Positions 56,949 to 64,000 of a DNA stretch of 64,000 nucleotides are shown piece by piece. The stretch's first letter is position 1. Every line of letters begins with the position of its first letter. The position numbers were made by a program, and so were the translations under genes. The stretch is from Bin55 sp965205965 (GTDB taxonomy: Bacteria > Pseudomonadota > Gammaproteobacteria > Pseudomonadales > Azotimanducaceae), in NCBI GenBank assembly GCA_965205965.1, contig CBDBHT010000007.1, positions 620,001-684,000 of the forward strand. The letters are read 5' to 3'. The notes beneath the pieces were generated by a model. It was not told the origin of the DNA, did no database searches, and worked only from the letters and a program-made list of their open reading frames with translations.

Positions 56949-58554
56949 GTTTGCACCAGAGATAATCTAACTAGTGTCTGTGCGAAAACCCTGATGATTG
57001 TATCAAAGTGCTGATTATTGTGGCATGGGAGGGTATTTTGAGCTAAAATGCTACGGGTGAAGATTGCCGTTGGAGGCGTTGAAATGGGCTTTTTTAGGGG
57101 TTTCAGGGGGGTTCGGTGCGAATCTTCGTCGGGAGGTCGGCGATCATGAGACGTTTCGAGCATGCCTTGCGGTTGGACGAGGTGCCGATCGGTGAGATCA
57201 AGATCAACGTGAAGTCACGGGACGACATTCCGGCGTTGTTGTTGGGATTGCAGCATCTGTACGTGTCGTGTCGGGAGGAATTGGAAGCGTTACTGGGTTG
57301 CCATGTGACCGCGGATCGGGATCCGGAGAACGGCCGGCCGGGGATGACGCTCTGGCGGGTTCTGGTGATGGCGGTTCTCAAGCAGGGTTTGGATTGCGAC
57401 TACGACCGTCTGGGGGAGTTGGTGAACCATCACCAGGTGGTACGGAAGATGCTGCAGCATGGGTTTCTGGATGACTGGACGTACTCGGTTCGCACGTTGC
57501 AGGACAACGTGTCGCTGGTGACGCCGGCGTTGCTACAGGAGTTGAATGCGCTGCTGGTTCGGGAGGGTCATGCGGTGGCGGGAAAGTTCCCTGGCGCCGC
57601 CTTGGACGGTCGGGTTGACTCGTTCGTAGTGGAGACGGACGTGCATTACTCGACGGATGTGAACCTGCTGTGGGATGCGATGCGGGTGTTGCTGACGGAG
57701 GTTTCGGTCTGTTGCGGATCGCATGGGGTGTCGGGATGGCGGCAGGGGCGGTACTGGCGGAGCCAGGTTCGGCAGGGCTATCAACGGGTGAGCTGCGCAC
57801 GGTTGTGGCGTCAACGCCCGAAGGCGGTGGCGGCGTGGTTGACCCTGTGCGGCGATCTGACGGGGCGACTGGGCGTCACGCTGGAGGCCTTGGCAGGATT
57901 GCCGGAGGGCTCGGTGTCGTCGGCGCAGCTGTCGCGATGGCGCTGGTTTCACGTCGCGATGGCGCTGGTTTCACGCCTGGTGCGTTTGCAGGATCAGATC
58001 CGCCGTCGCGTGCTGGAGGGGGAGACGATCCCGCACGAGGAGAAGTTGTTCTCGCTGTTCGAGCCGCATACGCGCTGGATCATGAAGGGCAAGGCCGGCA
58101 AGCCGGTGGAGTTGGGGGTTCCCCTGACGGTGCTGGAAGATCAGCATCAGTTCATCCTGGGTTGGCACTTGCAGTGGCAGGGCGGCGACGTGGACATGGC
58201 CGTTCCGCTGGTGGCGGCGTGCCAGGCGCAGTATCCGGAATTGCGCGGCTGCAGTTTCGACCGGGGGTTCCACAGCCCCGCCAACCAACAGCAACTGGCC
58301 GCGATGCTGGAGCACGTCGCGTTGCCCGCGAAGGGGCGAGGCACGGAGGCCAGCCGAGCCCGGGAAAGTGAAGCATCATTCGTGGCGCGACGCCGACAGC
58401 ATCCCGGCGTGGAATCGGCGATCCATGCGTTGGAAAGCCATGGCTTGGACCGGGTGCGCACACATGGCCGGGCAGGCTTCGAACGCACCGTGGGTATCTC
58501 GATCCTCGCCGCCAACCTGCAGTTGTGTCAAGAATTTTCTGCAATTTCCAGTGG

Positions 58555-58590
58555 GAGTGGAGACCCGCCCATATGGGCGGGTCTCCACTC
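58555..58590. terminator. 36-base perfect palindrome near IS256 end
   Basis: GAGTGGAGACCCGCCCAT is followed directly by its exact complement ATGGGCGGGTCTCCACTC. It lies between the terminal repeat and the transposase stop, so it could end transcription out of or into the element. It has no U tract. Copy a has the same palindrome, and an IS4-family element has inserted at its centre (54564-54575 / 60438-60449). Confidence 0.7.
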
Positions 58591-58611
58591 GGCGCGAAAT
58601 TTTTGGGTGTT

Positions 58612-59833
58612 TCATGCCGCCTCCTGCCATGTCTCGGATTCCGGTTCGGGTGCGCGAACCACGCCGATCCGGTCATATAGATAACGCTGCCCCGTCAGCC
58701 ACCGCTCATGGGTCTCCGCCGCAAGTGCCAAGATCAGACGCAGACAGGACTCCGCGTTCGGAAAGATCCTGACGACACGCGTTCGCCGGCGGAGCTCCTC
58801 GTTGTACCGCTCCAGCATGTTCGTGGACTTCATCCGCAGGCGATGTTCCCTGGGCAGCCGATACACCGTCAGCGTCTCCTCGACATGATCCTCGACCCAT
58901 TCCACTAGCCTGCCAAACCCTTTCTCATCGCCCCAACGGGCTACCCAGGCACCCAGTGCCTCACGAGCCTCCCCGACATGCTCACGGCCCCACAACCGTT
59001 TCAAACCCTCCAGACACGCGGGATCAGCACTCCGGGACAGCTTGTCCCTGGCATTGCGCAGAAAATGGACGCAGCACCGTTGCCACAACGCGGTCGGCAA
59101 CACTTTCGAGATCGCATGCTTCAATCCCTCATGACTGTCCGAGACCACATACTCGACTCCCCGCAGGCCACGTTCCTTCAGATGCGACAGGAATTCCGTC
59201 CACGACCCCTCGCTTTCCCGGTTCGCCACTTCCACCGCCAGCACCTGACGCCGACCCTCGCCGTCAATCCCGATGGCAATCTGCACTGCCCGGGAACGCA
59301 CCGAGCCCTCCTCACGCACCTTCTCATACCGGGCATCCAGCAACACATACGGATACGCCTCCTCCAGCCGACGTTTCGCAAACGCCTTCAGGGACGTGTC
59401 CAGCTTCGACACCATGGCCGAGATCGTCGCCGGCGAAAACTCGTGGACCGCACAGACCCTCCGCCAGTCGGCTCACCCGACGCGTCGAGACCCCCTGCAC
59501 ATACATCTCCGACAGCACCGCCACCAGGGCCTTCTCCGAACGCTGATAGCGCTCGAACACCCGCGTGCTGAACTGGCCGCTGCGTTCCTGCGGAACCCTC
59601 AGCTCGATCTCGCCCACCTTCATCGTCAGATCGCGCCGGTAGTAGCCAGAACGGTAGCCCTGACGCGTCTTCGTCCGCTCGCTCTTGCCCGCTCCCAGAA
59701 ACTCCGTCATCTCACTCTCCAGCACCTCGTTGAGCGTCTCTTGCACCAGCCGCCTCACAAAGTCCTCATCGTCCGCCAGATGATGACATGCCGACTTCTT
59801 CGTGTCATTGTGCGTATAATCTTCCCGAATCAT
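58612..59833 (-). pseudogene. IS256-family transposase with one frameshift
   Basis: The start ATG 59833 follows AAAGGAG. The first part (MIREDYTHNDTKKSACHHLA to SRLAEGLCG) goes out of frame near 59440, where one extra G is present compared with copy a (CTCGTGGACC against CTCATGACC). The second part carries the DDE region: LDARYEKVREEGSVRSRAVQ, VSDSHEGLKHAI, RCCVHFLRNARDKL and the C-terminal TNMLERYNEELRRRTRVV. A single base separates it from function. Confidence 0.88.
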
Positions 59834-60482
59834 TTTTTGCTCCTTTGTCATAAATTGTGTAATGAATGATTCGTGCCTGGACGCGGTTCCGCGTCCAGGC
59901 ATCTCCACATTCCCGATAAAACATCAGATTCTAACCATCCGTCTGTCGTTACAGCTCGTTTTTCGTTTTTGCAGATAAATTTATACACAACCCAACCTGC
60001 ATCGGCTCGGACGGTTGCTGCAGCAACGGGCGGCACGGCGGCACCATCGCACGCACGCACCACCCTATCGTCTAGCGGCCTAGCCGTTCCCATCCTCAAT
60101 ATCCATCCTTCCCGCCCCTCGGGACGGACGCCGCACGCCCCGAAAGCGAGCAGGAGAACATCATCCGCACTTTCGGAGCCCCGATGGACGGATGACCCGT
60201 CGTACATTTCCTAAATCAACATGACCCCCTGAGCGACGGATACCATCAAGTGACTTAAACCCGTCGTAAAATGGGGTTTTCCCGCAGACACTAACTAAGC
60301 GTAGATTGCCATAACCCATGCTGAAACGTAAGTGTTTTTTGAAGAATCCCAACAGAACCGAATATCTTTCCGTATATCAACCGGTTACACGACATCCTCA
60401 AAGACCAGGATCCCTTTCCGCTAATCCGAATGCCATTGCCCATATGGGCGGGTCTCCACTCGGCGCGAGATTTTTGGGCGTT

Positions 60483-61720
60483 TCATGCCGCCTCCTGCCA
60501 TGCCTCGGATTCCGGTTCGGGTGCGCGAACCACGCCGATCCGGCCATATAGATAACGCTGCCCCGTCAGCCACCGCTCATGGGTCTCCGCCGCAAGTGCC
60601 AAGATCAGACGCAGACAGGACGCCGCGTTAGGGAAGATCCTCACGACACGCGTTCGCCGACGGAGCTCCTCGTTGTATCGCTCCAGTATGTTCGTGGACT
60701 TCATCCGCGGGGGCGATGTTCCCTAGGCAGGCGATACACCGTCAGCGTCTCCTCGACATGATCCTCGATCCATTCCACCAGCCTGCCCAACCCTTTCTCA
60801 CCGCTCCAACGGGCTACCCAAGCACCCAGCCCCCCCCCCCACGATCCTCCCCGACATGCTCACAGCCCCACAACCGTTTCAGACCCGCCAGACACGCGGG
60901 ATCAGCACTCCGTGACAGCCTGTCCTTGGCATTGCGCAGAAAATGCACGCAGCACCGTTGCCACAGCACGGTCGGCAACACTTTCGAGATCGCATGCTGC
61001 AACCCCTCATGACGGTCCGAGACCACATACTTGACTCCCCGCAAGCCGCGTTGCTTTCAGACGCGACAGAAAGGCCGTCCATGACCCCTTGCTTTCCCGG
61101 TTCGCCACTTCCGCCGCCAGCACCTAGCACCGACCCTCGCCGTCAATCCCGAGGGCAATCTGCACCGCCCGGGAGCGCACCGAGCCCCCCCCCTCTCGCA
61201 CCTTCTCATATCGGGCATCCAGCAACCACGTACGGATACGCCTCCTCCAGCCGACGTTCCGCAAACGCCTGCAGCGACACGTCCAGCTTCGATACCATGC
61301 TCGAGATCGTCGCCGGCGAAAACTCATGACCGCATAGACTCTCCGTTAGCCGACTCACCCGACGCGTCGAAACCCCATGCACATACATCTCCGACAGGCG
61401 TTACCACCAGTGCCTTCTCCGAACGCCGATAGTGCTCGAACACCGGCGTGCTGAACGGACTGCTGCGTTCCTGCGGAACCCTCAGTTCGATCTCGCCCAC
61501 CTTCATCGTCAGATCCCGCCGGTAGTATCACGGAACGGTAGCCCTGACGCGTCTGCGTCCGGCTCGCTCTTACCCGCTCCCAGAAACTCCGTCATCTCAC
61601 TCTCCAGCACCTCGTTGAGCGTCTCCTGCACCAGCCGCCTCACAAAGTCCTCATCGTCCGCCAGAGATGATGGCATGCCGACTGCTTCGTGGCATTGTGT
61701 GTATAACCTTCTCGAATCAT
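60483..61720 (-). pseudogene. IS256-family transposase (copy a), multiple frameshifts
   Basis: Homologous along its length to the transposase at 58612-59833 but broken in many places. The start (MIREG-like, 61720) leads into ADDEDFVRRLVQETLNEVLE in one frame and MKVGEIELRVPQERSSPFST in another. The C-terminal TNILERYNEELRRRTRVVRI is in a third. Runs of C at 60831-60840 and 61185-61193, absent from the better copy, cause some of the shifts. Confidence 0.85.
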
Positions 61721-61959
61721 TTTTTGCTCCTTGCTCATAAGTTGTGTAATGAATGATTCGTGCCTGGACGCCTCTTGTGCGTTCAGGCATCTCCACATTC
61801 CCGATCAAACAACAGATTCTAACTATTCGGCTGTCGTTACAGCCCGTTTTTCGTTTTTGCAGACAAATTTATACACAACCCCGTTTCTAGACAAGGCACT
61901 ACGAGCCCAGTCTCGAAATCGTCCACGGTCAGGACAATGACTCCGTTATCAAAGGCATC

Positions 61960-62228
61960 CTCATTGGCTCGCGCACGCACGCACCACCCTATCGTCTAGC
62001 GGCCTAGCCGCGTCTCCCCCCCCCCCAATACCCAATATCTGTCATGTCTGACCCTCGGGACAGACCCCGTACGCCCCGAAAGCGAGCCGTAGAACATCCT
62101 CTGTACTTGCTGAACCCTGGGAGCTGGATTATCCGCCGTAAGTATCCCCAATCGGCGTGATCCCCTGAGCGGCGGATACCATCACGTGGCTTAAACCCGT
62201 CGTAAAATGGTGGTTTCCCACAGACACT
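61960..62228 (+). mobile_element. ISNCY-family 3'-end fragment
   Basis: The sequence from GCACGCACGCACCACCCTATCG to CCCACAGACACT matches the last 250 bases of the ISNCY elements ending at 24249 and 60292, with more divergence and an 11-base C run at 62016-62026. The rest of the element is absent. The IS256 right end lies about 80 bases upstream, which suggests the outer IS256 may once have inserted into this ISNCY copy. Confidence 0.75.
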
Positions 62229-62256
62229 ATTTATTCGTTGATCGAGTGTATGTTAT

Positions 62257-63082
62257 GTGGGACATACAGGCTTTGGCCAGGTCGTACTGGCTGAATCCCT
62301 TCGGAGGACTTTGATGAACGGATCGCATCTGTTGGAACGGGAGTGCCAGGATGTTGCACTTCGGGAGTTTGACGCTCTTCGGAAGTTGTGCGAGGTGGTG
62401 GACTGGGAAGCGTTCCGTCCGCTGCTGCGGGAGGCAGGATAGGCGATGGCGGGTGGTCAGATCATCGACTCAACGATGGTGGAGGTTCCGCGGCAGCGCA
62501 CAACACCCGCGCAGAGCACGCGACCCTGAAATAAGGCGAGGGTTCCTGAAGCATGGAAAGAGACCCCCTGCAAACTGGCGCAGAAGGACATGGATGCGGC
62601 ATGGACGAAGAAGCACGGGGTGAACCCCTTGGGCTATAAGAACCACGTGACGGTGGATCGCCGGCACCAGCTGGTGCGCAACTACGAGACCACGGCGGCA
62701 TCGACCCACGATAGCCAGCTTCTGCCCAAGGTGCTGCAGCCGGATCAGGACGATGGCCGGGTGTGGGCCGACAGTACCTACCGCTCGCAGGCTCTGGAGG
62801 AAGTGCTGAAAATACGTGGCCAATCGCAGCCGCATCCACCACAAGGGCAACCGCAACCGCCCCCTGACGGCGCATCAGAAGCCAGTCAACTGCCTGCGCT
62901 CCAAGGTCCGTGTGCGCGGTGGTCGAACAGATGTTGGCAGCATGGTCAACGAGATGAAGCGGACGCGGTGCATCGGGCGACAACGCACTGCCACCCGGAT
63001 CGGACTGTGCAACCTATGCTACAACATGCGCCGGTTCACGTTCCTGAAGTCGATTGTGGCTTCCACCGGCCGAAGGCTGTGA
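62257..63082 (+). pseudogene. IS5-group transposase, degraded
   Basis: Pieces in three frames line up with an IS5-group transposase. FDALRKLCEVVDWEAFRPLL is at the start, IIDSTMVEVPRQR near 62460 holds the first catalytic Asp, and AAWTKKHGVNPLGYKNHVTV near 62600 carries the conserved core. VWADSTYRSQALEEVLK holds the second Asp, and IHHKGNRNRPLTAHQKPVN with the NLCYNMRRFTFLK end is in another frame. It is a different IS5 subgroup from the element at 11037. It is not functional. Confidence 0.75.
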
Positions 63083-63304
63083 TCGTATTGTGCCCGAAAA
63101 TCGGGGGCAAACTACCCACTCTACTCCGAAAAATACGTAATGCACAGGATGAACCGGCCAAGAAAATCCCGGCGGCGGAAGCTGCCCGCCAAAAATCGGA
63201 TTTTATAGAAGTACCTTTAATTTACCCTATTAGCTATCCGTGCAAGTGAGGGATAAGGGACTGATATCGGGAGATGGTAATTTAATCTAGGTGGTGCCAA
63301 GGTG

Positions 63305-64000
63305 ATGAGAGACGAAAAGATCCATGAAAAGATTGAGCGTGCGTACATGGCGTGGTTAAAACGGCGTGGATTTCAAGCGCGTGAGGGCCAGCAGTTAATG
63401 ATGGATTTCATCTTCGAAACGCTGCTCGCAAATTCCGAACGCAAAATCGGGGTAGTTGAAGCCGGGACTGGAACCGGCAAGACGATTGCTTATCTAGCCG
63501 CTACCATTCCAATAGCTCAGGCAACGCAAAAAACTGTTGTCGTTGTAACTCAAACGATAGCTTTGCAAAGCCAGATTGTCGAGCAAGATTTGCCCGACTT
63601 AAGGGCCAACAGTACTTTGGATTTTAGATATCAGCTAGTCAAAGGACGAAGCAGGTACATGTGTCCGATGCTGCTTCAGACGAAATGCCAGAGAATGAAG
63701 AATCAACGACATTTGATCAATAAAGATAACTCAGATGGAAGCAAGATTCTGAGGAGATTATATCGGCAATTTGAGCGAGGTACTTGGGACGGTGACTTTG
63801 ATACGCTAGCACAGGGTATTACCACCGACGTGAGAAAGTCTATTACGATGGACCGGCGTGGTTGTTTGCGACACAACTGCGACTTGTACCATGTTTGTCC
63901 TTATTATCGAGCTCGAAACGATTTTGATGAAGTAGATGTTATTGTTATCAACTACGCTCTTCTCTCTTTAAGTATCCGTCTCGAAAATAGATTATTACCA
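63305..64000 (+). CDS. dinG: DinG-family ATP-dependent DNA helicase (N-terminal part)
   Basis: The frame from ATG 63305 stays open to the window end (232 codons). Walker A reads EAGTGTGKTIAYLAATIPIA. Motif Ia is VVTQTIALQSQI. The Fe-S cluster cysteines are visible in SRYMCP and in RRGCLRHNCDLYHVCPYY, and VIVINYALLS follows at the edge. These are features of XPD-like, 5'-3' DinG helicases that unwind R-loops and blocked forks. It could also be the DinG-like YoaA; the C-terminal half needed to tell is outside the window. GTG 63302 is an alternative start. Confidence 0.85.
   Translation, partial: MRDEKIHEKIERAYMAWLKRRGFQAREGQQLMMDFIFETLLANSERKIGVVEAGTGTGKTIAYLAATIPIAQATQKTVVVVTQTIALQSQIVEQDLPDLRANSTLDFRYQLVKGRSRYMCPMLLQTKCQRMKNQRHLINKDNSDGSKILRRLYRQFERGTWDGDFDTLAQGITTDVRKSITMDRRGCLRHNCDLYHVCPYYRARNDFDEVDVIVINYALLSLSIRLENRLLP

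Larger units (their letters stand above)
58522..59991 (-). mobile_element. IS256-family element (copy b) with target duplication
   Basis: Terminal repeats GTTGTGTCAAGAATTTTCTG and, inward from the right, GTTGTGTATAAATTTATCTG. CCAACCTGCA flanks both sides (58512-58521 and 59992-60001), a 9-10-base target duplication. The undisrupted target is seen in the ISNCY copy at 23950-23960. A 36-base perfect palindrome lies between the left repeat and the transposase stop. Confidence 0.92.
57146..60083 (+). pseudogene. ISNCY-family transposase interrupted by IS256
   Basis: The frame from ATG 57146 is open to 58521 and encodes nearly the whole protein: MRRFEHALRLDEVPIGEIKI, DRDPENGRPGMTLWRVLVMA, ALDGRVDSFVVETDVHYSTD (first acidic segment), EEKLFSLFEPHTRWIMKGKA, CSFDRGFHSPANQQQL and GFERTVGISILAANL. 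After the IS256 insertion the last residues (HRLGRLLQQRAARRHHRTHA to YRLAA) resume at 60002 and stop at 60083. Without the insert the gene would be intact, so this copy was active until that event. ISNCY transposases are DDE-type but mechanistically little known. Confidence 0.85.
56973..60292 (+). mobile_element. ISNCY-family element, split by an IS256 element
   Basis: The ends AGTGTCTGTGCGAAAACCC and, inward, AGTGTCTGCGGGAAAACCC match the copy at 22416-24249. AACT on both flanks may be a four-base target duplication. It lies in the leader of the DruA-transposase element. An IS256 element (58522-59991) sits near the 3' end of its transposase gene. Confidence 0.88.
54576..60437 (-). mobile_element. 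IS4-family element carrying a DruA-transposase fusion, split by ISNCY
   Basis: The terminal repeats read inward are AATGGTATTCGTTTAG (left) and AATGGCATTCGGATTAG (right). GCCCATATGGGC (54564-54575 and 60438-60449) is a 12-base target duplication. Without the ISNCY insert (56973-60292) the element is about 2.5 kb. It has one gene of 763 codons and a leader of about 150 bases, now split by the ISNCY element. The gene itself is not interrupted, but its promoter side is separated from it by 3.3 kb. Confidence 0.85.
54519..61879 (-). mobile_element. IS256-family element (copy a), split by nested insertions
   Basis: The left terminal repeat GTTGTGTCAAGAATTTTC lies at 54519 and the right one ends at 61879 (inward GTTGTGTATAAATTTGTC). 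The element is split at its hairpin GCCCATATGGGC. The left arm ends at 54575 and the rest resumes at 60438, with the 12 bases duplicated on each side of the IS4-family element 54576-60437. Removing the insert restores a near-perfect hairpin equal to that at 58555-58590. The transposase (60483-61720) is a pseudogene. No duplication flanks the outer ends. Confidence 0.82.

Noticed and set aside
1..64000. CRISPR arrays, tRNA or rRNA genes
   Set aside because: No regularly spaced repeats and no recognisable tRNA or rRNA sequence were seen on reading both strands. A covariance-model scan could still find a tRNA I missed.

Overview
This window looks like the chromosome of a gammaproteobacterium, probably host-associated or otherwise in an early stage of genome decay. 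The lineage call rests on the smc-zipA-ligA order (ZipA is a gammaproteobacterial division protein), a complete System I cytochrome c maturation operon (ccmABCDEFGHI), a YbbA/YbbP-type ABC pair beside a TesA-like esterase, a YheU-family protein and two very large TonB-dependent receptors. The decay call rests on the large number of insertion sequences (IS), most of them broken and many nested, and on several chromosomal genes reduced to remnants: ttcA, a type I hsdR, a fused type IIG restriction-methylation gene and a helix-turn-helix regulator. By eye the housekeeping genes are AT-leaning and the IS coding regions are clearly GC-rich. I could not compute the values.

Layout. 1-1590: remnants of IS4, IS5 and IS630 elements. 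2288-8108: housekeeping block (PP2C phosphatase, BolA, TrhO, TesA-like esterase, YbbA, YbbP). 8109-15465: accessory region with an intact IS1380-family transposase gene, an IS5 element, remnants, and an unrecognised two-gene unit (59-aa protein plus 259-aa membrane protein, 12522-13492). 15466-22187: two TonB-dependent receptors separated by an IS1380 remnant. 22273-36108: degraded accessory island with an ISNCY copy, a broken regulator, two unrecognised proteins, an IS1595 element with a zinc-ribbon passenger, a broken HsdR, a large broken type IIG enzyme, and stacked IS remnants ending in a truncated ttcA. 36511-43824: yheU and the ccm operon. 44172-51229: smc, zipA, ligA and a lytic transglycosylase lipoprotein. 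51229-63082: a nearly pure IS tract. 63305-64000: the start of a DinG-type helicase, cut by the window edge.

How the genes work together. CcmABCD load and export haem to CcmE. CcmE passes it to the CcmF/CcmH/CcmI ligase, and CcmG supplies reductant, so the organism makes c-type cytochromes for respiration. SMC, ZipA and LigA cover chromosome organisation, division-ring anchoring and nick sealing. The two TonB receptors suggest scavenging of large or scarce nutrients. The restriction genes appear to be dead.

The most striking object is the IS4-family element whose single intact 763-aa ORF fuses a DruA-like (DUF4338) region to a DDE transposase. DruA is otherwise known from Druantia anti-phage systems. 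This element sits inside an IS256 copy, is itself split by an ISNCY element, and that element is split by a second IS256: a four-level nest that can be read directly from terminal repeats and target duplications.
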